Origin: CBDDKS01 sp965230335
GTDB lineage: Bacteria > Pseudomonadota > Gammaproteobacteria > Enterobacterales > Kangiellaceae
Assembly: GCA_965230335.1 (NCBI GenBank)
Contig: CBDDKS010000006.1
Location: forward strand, 2,542,001 to 2,606,000
DNA length: 64,000 nt
Reading direction: 5' to 3'
The translations under genes and the position numbers were made by a program. The notes beneath the pieces are model-generated. The model worked only from the letters and a program-made list of their open reading frames with translations. It searched no databases and was not told the origin of the DNA. Shown here one piece after another: positions 44,375-52,344 of the stretch (position 1 is the stretch's first letter; every line of letters starts with the position of its first letter).

Positions 44375-44494
44375 GTAAGCGGTAATTTATGCCCACCTAC
44401 ATATTATCTTGATTTTGTGAGCTGAATATTCCATGGTAATAACTTTTCAATATCTTCAAGTGTTTCTGCATTGGGTAGTTGGTAAGCGGTAATT
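44375..44494 (-). mobile_element. IS66-family remnant (3' end of transposase and terminal repeat)
   Basis: On the minus strand, codons running to a stop at 44404 read LPNAETLEDIEKLLPWNIQL, the characteristic C-terminus of IS66 TnpC transposases. The outer end GTAAGCGGTAATT (44375-44387) fits IS66 terminal repeats, which begin GTAAGCG. The same 13 bases appear again in direct orientation at 44482-44494, where the transposase sequence stops. Most of the element is deleted. Confidence 0.75.
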
Positions 44495-44495
44495 A

Positions 44496-44586
44496 AATAA
44501 AAACAGACAGCCAACATTCAGAAAAGGATTATAAAACGAATAGTTGATTTCTTACAAAAAAGGATTTATTTTTTTATCGGCTTCCC
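44496..44586 (+). repeat. Cassette leader repeat, copy R3
   Basis: Third copy of the leader, starting right at the end of the IS66 remnant and entering rhs sequence at ATCGGCTTCCCGGG. One A fewer in the A-run than R2, which puts its TTG out of frame with the rhs fragment. Confidence 0.85.
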
Positions 44587-45152
44587 GGGACAATACTGGG
44601 ATAGTGAGAAAGGCAGTTGGTATAACCATCATCGAGATTATGATGCGAATTTGGGTAGATATTTACAATCCGATCCGTTAGGATTGATTGATGGGCCGAA
44701 TACCTATAACTATGTTACTCATAATCCTCTGATAATGAGGCTTCCCAAGGTAATTACTGGGCTGCTCTTGGTGAAGTTGTTACAGAAATACCTATTTGTA
44801 AAATAGCAAAACTCAAGAAAGTAAAAGATGCGTTAGATAAAGCTGAAGATACTGTTGATGCCGCAAAAGATGTAAAGGTAATAGGTCGGCAACACGATAC
44901 AGCAGTAGCAAAAAACTGGAATGGGCACGATGTTTTAGATATTCCAGATTGGAGTATCAAAAAAATGATGCTTGGGTACAACAAGGTATCAAAAATAAGC
45001 AAGAATTTTATACTGCTAGCCCACAAAAAGATAATTTGTGGGATGCAGCAGCAGATAGAGAAACTGTATTTGGTAGAGAGTTAAGACAAATTATCGATGC
45101 AGGTTACGTCAAGATAGGTGATTCATACGTACATCCAGACGTATTAAAATAA
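44577..45152 (+). pseudogene. Decayed RHS tail cassette (tip 4), two frameshifts
   Basis: The fragment keeps the RHS core end (GFPGQYWDSEKGSWYNHHRDY to YVTHNPL). Near 44735 the frame shifts: the tail continues in another frame (NYWAALGEVVTEIPICKIAK, then VIGRQHDTAVAKNWNGHDVL to near 44950) and shifts again to EYQKNDAWVQQGIKNKQEFY ... YVHPDVLK ending at 45152. Joined, these pieces give one plausible small toxin-like domain with conserved His, Asp and Trp. No family can be named with confidence. Sequencing error could also explain the shifts, but the lack of a start supports decay. Confidence 0.72.
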
Positions 45153-45164
45153 TTAAGGATATAT

Positions 45165-45674
45165 ATGAATGTTTTAGAAAACTTACATTTTTTGCTAAAT
45201 CATGCTTTAGAATCAAGTTATTTTAAACAGCCTCTTAATTCTGAAATTGACCAAAAATTGAAAAAAGAAATTTCAGCTTTAAGATTGATTACAAAAAAAG
45301 AATTGGATTTGTTGTTTAAAAAAATTTCATGTAATGAATCTAGAATATTAGGATTATTTGCTGAAAGAATGGCTTCTATTGCAGTGAGAAATCATGATAT
45401 AACTTTGGTAAAATATGGGTTATATGCATTATTGATATATTCACAAACAGAAGACCCAAGAGATGTTATTTTAGTATTAAGTTTGCTATATGATGCTGCA
45501 GATAAAATTTCTGAACATGCAAAAGAAACTTTTGAATCAGTCATTTCAGAAACAAAAGAAGAAAAATTACTAAGAAATTTTCTTAAACGAAATGATGAAG
45601 ATAAATCTATTGAGTCTATGGGGTACAAGGAGTCAAAAGATAAAGATGGATTTCTTTATGTTCGTACATGGTAA
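45165..45674 (+). CDS. Candidate immunity protein for tip 4
   Basis: 169 residues, intact although its presumed partner is broken. It is almost fully helical (LKKEISALRLITKKELDLLF, LGLFAERMASIAVRNHD, DPRDVILVLSLLYDAADKI), soluble and acidic, without a signal peptide. The GLFAERMASIAVRN and DPRD...LSLLYDAA strings look like a conserved immunity-type family, but I cannot name it. It starts 12 bases after the cassette stop. Retained immunity without toxin would protect against sibling strains; this is inference. Confidence 0.68.
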   Translation: MNVLENLHFLLNHALESSYFKQPLNSEIDQKLKKEISALRLITKKELDLLFKKISCNESRILGLFAERMASIAVRNHDITLVKYGLYALLIYSQTEDPRDVILVLSLLYDAADKISEHAKETFESVISETKEEKLLRNFLKRNDEDKSIESMGYKESKDKDGFLYVRTW

Positions 45675-45747
45675 ATGGCATTGATGTTGACTTGGTAAAA
45701 TAATAATAAATAATAATGGACAGTCTGGTTCTGAAAAAATAAAATAG

Positions 45748-45885
45748 TGATCTTCCCTCAATTTAGTAGACAGTTGGATTATTATAAACTAAGCAAAAAC
45801 GATGTAGGAGGAAGCAGATGTCAAAAGTACATCAAAGATATGCAGAAGAGTTCAAAGCATAAGCAATCGATTTGCAAAACCAAAG
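45748..45885 (+). mobile_element. IS3-family remnant (left end and start of OrfA)
   Basis: TGATCTTCCCTCAATTTAGTAGACA looks like an IS3-family terminal repeat, and 45 bases later ATG at 45818 after AGGAGGAAG reads MSKVHQRYAEEFKA, the usual start of an IS3-group OrfA, then a TAA stop and AIDLQNQRTGDNKK. The element is truncated within about 140 bases, just before the coq7 end. A similar TGATCTTCCCC is seen at 40573, before leader R1. Confidence 0.65.
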
Positions 45886-45910
45886 GACTGGAGATAATAA
45901 AAAAATGAGC

Positions 45911-45923
45911 AACAGCCCCTAGA
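45911..45923 (+). repeat. Dispersed short repeat, partial copy 7
   Basis: AACAGCCCCTAGA, the 3' part of the GCCCC-type element, ending at the coq7 stop region (coq7 stops at 45919). Confidence 0.5.
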
Positions 45924-46560
45924 TATAATAAGCCGTTTTTGTCATAACTTTGGCAAAGCCTTTCATCAATGTTTTTACTGGCAAAGGTAATTCAGCACCT
46001 CCTGCTGCCATTGCCTGAGTGGCATGTTTGAGTTCGTCATCTTTCATGGTTTCCAGTACATGTCGGGATTTTTTGTCGTGTTCGGGCAGTTGCTCTAAGT
46101 GACTGTCAAGATGAGCAACGACTTGCTTTTCTGTTTCTGCGACAAATCCCAGGCTCCATTTATCACCCGCTAATCCGGCTAGAGCACCTAAGCTAAAAGA
46201 GCCCAGGTACCAAAAAGGGTTGAGGTAGCTGGTGCGGGAGTCGAGTTCGTTCAGTCGGGTATGACACCAATCCAGATGATCATTTTCTTCTTCGGCGGCT
46301 TTTTGCATAGCATCTCTGACATCAGGCAGTTTGGCCGTTGCTGACTGTCCTTGATAGAGTCCCTGAGCACAGACTTCACCCACATGGTTAATGCGCATTA
46401 ATGCGGCTATGTGACGTTTTTCATCATGACTTAAGGTTTCTTCCGGTAAGTTATCACTGGGGTTTGCTCTGCCGGTTGTTTTATATTGGCCACTGAGGGT
46501 TTGTAAGGCATTATCAAAAAAGCCAATGGCGTGATCAACAGGAGTTGGTTTTCTAAGCAT
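45919..46560 (-). CDS. coq7: 3-demethoxyubiquinol 3-hydroxylase (Coq7 type)
   Basis: 213 residues of the ferritin-like diiron family. The ligand motifs are visible: EKRHIAALMRINHVGEVCAQ (E and ExxH-type), AAEEENDHLDWC, and a second set near DDELKHATQAM. It performs the last ring hydroxylation in ubiquinone synthesis, replacing the flavoprotein UbiF in many gammaproteobacteria. Just upstream lie three 15-bp tandem repeats. Confidence 0.94.
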   Translation of the reverse strand: MLRKPTPVDHAIGFFDNALQTLSGQYKTTGRANPSDNLPEETLSHDEKRHIAALMRINHVGEVCAQGLYQGQSATAKLPDVRDAMQKAAEEENDHLDWCHTRLNELDSRTSYLNPFWYLGSFSLGALAGLAGDKWSLGFVAETEKQVVAHLDSHLEQLPEHDKKSRHVLETMKDDELKHATQAMAAGGAELPLPVKTLMKGFAKVMTKTAYYI

Positions 46561-46575
46561 GTTGTTCTCTTTTTC

Positions 46576-46620
46576 TATTTGTAAATACGGTATTTGTAAA
46601 CACAGTATTTGTAAACACAG
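46576..46620. repeat. Three tandem 15-bp repeats
   Basis: TATTTGTAAACACAG repeated three times (first unit TATTTGTAAATACGG), between coq7 and the dehydrogenase gene. Variable-number repeats here could affect coq7 expression. Confidence 0.85.
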
Positions 46621-46644
46621 TGTGTAGTTATAAAATCTGGTCTA

Positions 46645-47436
46645 TCAACTTTCAGGAGGAGGTGCATGTTTTGATAGGGCAAGCGGTCCAGAAGCTTGGC
46701 ATGTTGGCATGACTTCAATATGGTTGATATTGACATGTGATGGCTGGGTTGATGCCCATAAAACGGTTCTGGCAATATCATCAGCAATTAAGGGTATAGT
46801 GCCTTCATAGGTTTCTTTTGCGGCTTCCAAATCACCATGGTAGCGCACAATAGAAAATTCGGTTTCGGCTAAGCCAGGTTCAATATTGGTGACGCGGATA
46901 GCACTGCCAATTAAGTCGGCTCTTAAGTTTTTTGAAAACTGTTTAACGAAGGCTTTGGTTGCACCATAGGCATTGCCTCCAGGATAGGCATAACTGCCGG
47001 CAACAGATCCTATATTGATAATATGTCCCTGATTTCTTTTGACCATTTGAGGTAATATTGCTCTGGTCATATAGGTTAATCCCTTGATATTGGTGTCAAT
47101 CATGGTATTCCAGTCGTTGATATCTGCTTTGTCTGCTGTCGTTAGTCCTAATGCTAATCCGGCATTGTTGACGAGGATATCAATGTCCTGCCAGGCTTTG
47201 GGGAGTTGTTCAATGCATGTAAAAACGGCAGCTTGATCGGTTACATCCAAGGCAAAGCACAAAACATCGGTATGGGGTGATAATAGTTTAGAGAGTTCAT
47301 TTAATCGCTTTTCCCTGCGACCACAAAGCAATAGGCGATAACCAATGTTTGCGAAATGATGGGCACAGGCTTCGCCAAATCCCGATGTGGCACCTGTGAT
47401 AAACACGATTTTTTTTTGAAAGGACTGATCAGACAT
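46645..47436 (-). CDS. Short-chain dehydrogenase/reductase (YdfG-like)
   Basis: 263 residues from ATG at 47436; an upstream start at 47478 would add 14 residues without support. Rossmann motif FITGATSGFGEACAHHF (TGxxxGxG), NNAGLALG, and the Ser...YxxxK site (GSVAGSYAYPGGNAYGATKA). The GATSGFGEA and TRAILPQM strings fit the YdfG/3-hydroxy acid dehydrogenase group, which uses NADP; the substrate here is uncertain. Same strand as coq7, 84 bases upstream. Confidence 0.9.
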   Translation of the reverse strand: MSDQSFQKKIVFITGATSGFGEACAHHFANIGYRLLLCGRREKRLNELSKLLSPHTDVLCFALDVTDQAAVFTCIEQLPKAWQDIDILVNNAGLALGLTTADKADINDWNTMIDTNIKGLTYMTRAILPQMVKRNQGHIINIGSVAGSYAYPGGNAYGATKAFVKQFSKNLRADLIGSAIRVTNIEPGLAETEFSIVRYHGDLEAAKETYEGTIPLIADDIARTVLWASTQPSHVNINHIEVMPTCQASGPLALSKHAPPPES

Positions 47437-47673
47437 GGTTATCTTCGAACCTATTGATGAGAGGTATCGAGTATACACCAGCCAGTTAATTTTTCACTAG
47501 GGTGCAGTAACTTGGGCGGTATCGATATAATTAAATCTCATATTGTTTTTAAGTCGAAGAAGACACAGTGATATTGAGGGTTTATTCATACAGTTATTAA
47601 TGCCTGGTCTATACTGAAAGGTATCTTTAAACAGTATGGGCGTATCCCGCAAAATCAGTTAAAAATCAGCGCT

Positions 47674-50600
47674 TTGGCATATTTCTATATTATTTTCATT
47701 ATTTTTTTGAGTTGCATGACATCCGTCAGGGCAGGAGAGTCGCCTGCGTTTTTTAAATTGGCACAAATGAGCCATCAAGGACACTTATCTAAGGGATTGG
47801 TGAATGATGTTTATGAAGACTCTCGAGGCTTTTTATGGTTTGCAACAACAGAAGGACTTTACTTTTATGATGGTTATGGAGAACATCTTATTCAGGAAGC
47901 ATCGGTTAATGAAACAAGAACAATTTCTGCAATGAACATGGTCAGTATTACAGGAGCAAAAAATGAGGGACTTTGGGCAGCAACAAGGCAGAATATTTAT
48001 CAGGTATCCATTGATACGATGCAAATTCATCCCTATTGGAACCATCAAACGAGAACAGAGATAGGCAGTATTCTACAAATTATCAAAGATAAAAAGAGTG
48101 CGTCACTCTTTGTTGTTTCAAGTCAGGGATTATTTCGTATGAGTTTAAATAATACCCATGACATAAAAAAATTATCAAACTTTGGACACGTTAATCTGGC
48201 CTTGCAGAATAATCATGAAAAAGGCTTTTTTCTACTGAATCGTCGAACTTTATTTCAACTACAGGGAGACGATGTCACAACATTGCCATTACGCACACCT
48301 AATAGAATAAAATATTGGGATCTGGTTTTTGTTAACTCAGACAATAGATTGTTTTTGGCAGGGGCTGGTGGACTGTATGAAAGAAATGAGGATGGTTCTT
48401 TAAATCGGTTATGGCAAGGTAAAGGCTGGACTGATGTCATATTTAACGGTATAGCTGAAGATGGTATGGGGCGTTTGTGGATGTCAGCAGAAGGCAAAGG
48501 GGTGATTGCCGTTGATATAAAAACAAAAGAAACAATCAGTTTGAATAGTAGTAATAGTGATTTATATGACAATAGAATACAGGGATTAAAAATGATATCA
48601 AATGAAGTGCTATGGATTTTTTCTATTCATCAGGGACCTTTATTTCATGATGTTTTTCAACAACACTTTAACCATAATCCATTGAGTCTGGAACAGTCCG
48701 ACGAAGGGTTTGGTAGTGGTCTTGTGAATAATGCTAAGCATTTTATTATTACAGAGCATGATTGGTTTATAGGAAATGAATCAGGACTCTTCCGATATTC
48801 TCATTTAGATAAAACATTTTCTATGATGAGTGTTGAATGGGATGATAAATATTATGGTGAAGCTATCATTGGACTAGAAAAAAAAGAGGATAGTTTTTTA
48901 TGGGTGGCGACAAGAAAAGGGGTTTATTTATTAGATGTTATCAAAAATCAGTTAACAGAAATTTATACAGATGATTCAATATGGTCTTTACATCAGGCAT
49001 CAAAAAAACTGTACATTGGTACAAGACGAAAAGGATTGATTGTTTTTGATATGGATAGTCGAGAAATGACCGAAGTGAGCAAACAGTCATCAGAAAACCA
49101 TTATAGAATTATAACTTCCATATATTCTGATAAAAAAGATATGATTTGGCTAAGTGGTATACAGGGTTTACAGCACTTTAATCCTGAGCTTAATCAATTC
49201 ACCAATATTGATTTAAAATACAAGCAGCAAGACTTTAATAACACACTGATAAAAGATATTGTAGAAGATGATAAAGGATATTTTTGGCTTGCCAGTGGGC
49301 AAGGATTAATTAAGGCAAAAAGAGAAAAAGAACAACTAGTCATTGAAAAGGTTTATGATAAAAAAATGGGTTTGGAAGTGGAAAATATTGAATCAGTTGA
49401 AGTAGATAACAATGGGGATATTTGGGTAAGTTCTGATGAGGGTATTATGACTATTAGTGAAAACACACAAGAAATAGAAAAATATGATGCACTCATAGAT
49501 TTAGGTCAGGTTGGTTTTAATGCTTCTGCAAAATTCAAAAAAGATCACGTGATTTATTTTGGTGGCTTAGATGGGATTACCTATTTTTCACCATCAAAAA
49601 AAGAAAAGGAATATCAAGATAAACAGTTTTGGATTTCATTAGTTAAGTATGGAAAGCAATTGAAGAATCATATTGGTTTTCCCAGAAAGAAAATGTTCTT
49701 GCAAAAACAAGACAATACCCTGTCTGTATACTTTTCTACAAATCAATGGAATAAAAAGAAAAATATTACATTTAGGTATCGGTTTAATGAAAGAGATGAT
49801 TGGATATATCAAAACAATATCAATAAAATTGTCTTGGCAAATTTAGATACAGGTACTCATTACTTAATGGTTGAATCTAAAGTTTTGGGTGGGGACTGGA
49901 TGCCGGTAGTGAATCCATTGAGTTTTGAAATTATGGAGTTGCCCTGGTTAACTCGACAGGCATTATTATTATATGGTGTATTAATCTGTTTGTTTCTATT
50001 CGCTATTTTTTATCAAGAGGTTCGAAGAAGAAAGCACAAACAATTGGCACTTGAAAAAATAAAAGAAAGTGAAAATAGAATGGAAAAAGCACTATGGGCA
50101 AGTGGTCAGGGTTTTTGGGATTGGCATACCAATGAAAATATTATGTTAAGAAAAAATCTGGATTTATTATTAGGTTTGAAACAGGAGGAAAATAACGAAG
50201 AGGACTTTTTGAATCGTATTCATACTGATGATATGAAAAAATTAATACAGCAGCGTAAAGAATTGACCCAAGGTGCTGATTATTTTGAAGTGCAATATCG
50301 TGCTAAAAACAAAACGGGAGAATGGCGTTGGATCAGTGATCGAGGTCGTGTCATCAATAGAGATAAAAATAATAAGGTGATTAGAGTTTGTGGCACTTAT
50401 TCGGACATTACTGGTTTAAAAGAAGTGGAAACCAGCTTAAAGGTTTTTGGTGAAATTGTTCATAGTATGACGGAAGTGGTGATAGTGTTGGATAAAAATC
50501 AAAAAGTCACTTTTGTTAATCCTGCTTTTTCCATTGTTATGGGATATGATGAACAGGAAATATTAAATAAAAGTATTATTAGATTACGTTCATCCAGACA

Positions 50601-52113
50601 TAAAGATGAATATTATGAATCTGTATGGAAACAGTTTGAAGAGTTCGGAAAATGGATGGGGGAGTTATGGTGTTATTGCAAAAATGGAAAAGATATATTA
50701 TGTGCAATAGAAGGTTTTCAAATATATAATTATGTTAAAGAAGAAAAACAATACGTTTTAATGTTAAGTAATATTACCGAAAAAAGGAAAGCAGAAAAAG
50801 AATTAAACTATTTGGCACGTTATGATATGTTGACTGGGTTACCAAATAGAAGTCTGTTTATGGATAGGTTGGGCCACGCATTAGCTTTAGCAAAAAGAAA
50901 TCATTACAAAATAGCCGTCATGTTTATGGATTTGGATGGATTTAAAAAAGTCAATGATTCTTTTGGGCATCATGTTGGTGATTTGTTATTACAGAAAACC
51001 AGTGAGCTTATATCCAATTTTGTGAGAGAAGGAGATACATTAGCCAGATTGAGTGGAGATGAATTTACATTATTGGTAGAGGATTATAAGAATAAAGAGA
51101 GTCTGGAGTTTATTGCAAAAAAAATATTAGATGAGTTTAAAAAGCCGATTAAAATAGCAAGGCATGAAGTTGTCGTTTCTTCCAGTATTGGTATTAGTCA
51201 ATATCCGGATGATGCTGAAAGTGAAGCTGAGCTCATGAAATATGCAGATACAGCTATGTATCATTCAAAAGAAAATGGGAAAGGACAATATTCTTTTTAT
51301 CAGGAAAAAATGCATGTGCTTGTTATGAAAAAAATGAGAATAGAAAGTCAGCTAAGAACGGCATTAAAAAATAATGAATTTTATTTGGATTATCAACCCG
51401 TGTTTGATTTGGAAGTTCAAGATGTTGTGGCATTGGAAGCCTTGTTAAGGTGGAAGAACACGGAATTGGGTGAGGTTTCCCCTTCAGAATTTATTGCTTT
51501 AGCAGAAGAGTTAGGGTTGATTGTTGAGATAGGCAAAGTGATGCTGGAGAAGGTGTTTAAAAAGATTCTATATTTTAATACACATTTACAGAAAAATATG
51601 ACCATTGCTGTCAATGTTTCTGTAAAACAGTTGATGGAAAATGGTTTTTTAAAGTTTATAAAATACTGTGTAGAAAAATATCCAATCCAACCCAACCAAT
51701 TAAAAATTGAAATCACTGAAAGTATGCTTATGGCTAATGCCAATCAAGCGGTTTCTATTTTAGAGAGTTTAAGTGATATGGGCATTCGATTATCAGTGGA
51801 TGATTTTGGAACAGGTTATTCTTCTTTAAGTTATTTAAAGCGATTTTCAGTGAATGAATTAAAAATTGATAAAGAGTTTATTGCAGATATTACGAAAGCT
51901 TCAAAAGAGGAGATGATTGTTAATGCAATATTAGCTTTGGCAAAAAGTCTTGATCTTGATGTTGTTGCCGAAGGTGTTGAAACAAAGAAACAATGTCAAT
52001 ACCTAAAAGAAAGGGGATGTCGTTATGTACAGGGCTTCTTATTGGCTAAACCTTTATCGGATGAATTGATTGATGACTTTTTAAATGACTACAAAAAGTA
52101 TGATTTTTTCTAG
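47674..52113 (+). CDS. Hybrid signalling protein: Reg_prop propeller, Y_Y_Y, PAS-PAS, GGDEF and EAL
   Basis: 1479 residues. A TTG start (47674) gives a signal peptide (YFYIIFIIFLSCMTSVRAG); the first in-frame ATG would destroy it. Residues 30-640 form two-component-regulator propeller blades (VYEDSRGFLWFATTEGLYFY; IAEDGMGRLWMSAEGKG; VEDDKGYFWLASGQGL), followed by Y_Y_Y (about 660-755), a membrane helix (about 760-785), two PAS domains (795-1040), GGDEF (SGDEF at 1127-1131, with I-site REGD 1118-1121 five residues before) and EAL (EALLR 1255-1259, DDFGTG 1376-1381). It could both make and degrade cyclic di-GMP in response to a periplasmic ligand. The ligand is unknown. Confidence 0.93.
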   Translation: MAYFYIIFIIFLSCMTSVRAGESPAFFKLAQMSHQGHLSKGLVNDVYEDSRGFLWFATTEGLYFYDGYGEHLIQEASVNETRTISAMNMVSITGAKNEGLWAATRQNIYQVSIDTMQIHPYWNHQTRTEIGSILQIIKDKKSASLFVVSSQGLFRMSLNNTHDIKKLSNFGHVNLALQNNHEKGFFLLNRRTLFQLQGDDVTTLPLRTPNRIKYWDLVFVNSDNRLFLAGAGGLYERNEDGSLNRLWQGKGWTDVIFNGIAEDGMGRLWMSAEGKGVIAVDIKTKETISLNSSNSDLYDNRIQGLKMISNEVLWIFSIHQGPLFHDVFQQHFNHNPLSLEQSDEGFGSGLVNNAKHFIITEHDWFIGNESGLFRYSHLDKTFSMMSVEWDDKYYGEAIIGLEKKEDSFLWVATRKGVYLLDVIKNQLTEIYTDDSIWSLHQASKKLYIGTRRKGLIVFDMDSREMTEVSKQSSENHYRIITSIYSDKKDMIWLSGIQGLQHFNPELNQFTNIDLKYKQQDFNNTLIKDIVEDDKGYFWLASGQGLIKAKREKEQLVIEKVYDKKMGLEVENIESVEVDNNGDIWVSSDEGIMTISENTQEIEKYDALIDLGQVGFNASAKFKKDHVIYFGGLDGITYFSPSKKEKEYQDKQFWISLVKYGKQLKNHIGFPRKKMFLQKQDNTLSVYFSTNQWNKKKNITFRYRFNERDDWIYQNNINKIVLANLDTGTHYLMVESKVLGGDWMPVVNPLSFEIMELPWLTRQALLLYGVLICLFLFAIFYQEVRRRKHKQLALEKIKESENRMEKALWASGQGFWDWHTNENIMLRKNLDLLLGLKQEENNEEDFLNRIHTDDMKKLIQQRKELTQGADYFEVQYRAKNKTGEWRWISDRGRVINRDKNNKVIRVCGTYSDITGLKEVETSLKVFGEIVHSMTEVVIVLDKNQKVTFVNPAFSIVMGYDEQEILNKSIIRLRSSRHKDEYYESVWKQFEEFGKWMGELWCYCKNGKDILCAIEGFQIYNYVKEEKQYVLMLSNITEKRKAEKELNYLARYDMLTGLPNRSLFMDRLGHALALAKRNHYKIAVMFMDLDGFKKVNDSFGHHVGDLLLQKTSELISNFVREGDTLARLSGDEFTLLVEDYKNKESLEFIAKKILDEFKKPIKIARHEVVVSSSIGISQYPDDAESEAELMKYADTAMYHSKENGKGQYSFYQEKMHVLVMKKMRIESQLRTALKNNEFYLDYQPVFDLEVQDVVALEALLRWKNTELGEVSPSEFIALAEELGLIVEIGKVMLEKVFKKILYFNTHLQKNMTIAVNVSVKQLMENGFLKFIKYCVEKYPIQPNQLKIEITESMLMANANQAVSILESLSDMGIRLSVDDFGTGYSSLSYLKRFSVNELKIDKEFIADITKASKEEMIVNAILALAKSLDLDVVAEGVETKKQCQYLKERGCRYVQGFLLAKPLSDELIDDFLNDYKKYDFF

Positions 52114-52216
52114 AGACTGTAAAAACTTCCCTCTGCATTACTTATCACTTATTTGGAATAACCAAACTAGGTTCTTCGTGTCTTGATTGAAACTTTTACA
52201 AAATTAACAGGATTAA

Positions 52217-52240
52217 CCTATAAAAGATAAACAGGCTCTA
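52217..52240 (+). repeat. Dispersed short repeat, copy 8
   Basis: CCTATAAAAGATAAACAGGC plus TCTA in the gap between the GGDEF/EAL gene and the M61 peptidase gene; its reverse complement continues into AGGTTAATCCTG, like copy 1. Confidence 0.75.
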
Positions 52241-52344
52241 GGATTTCCTTTCATTTTATACTACTATCTGCCACTACAAAATTTCCAATAGATTAAAGAG
52301 CCAGACTCTTTCATTATCCCTTTAGAATTTATGGTAATCACTTT

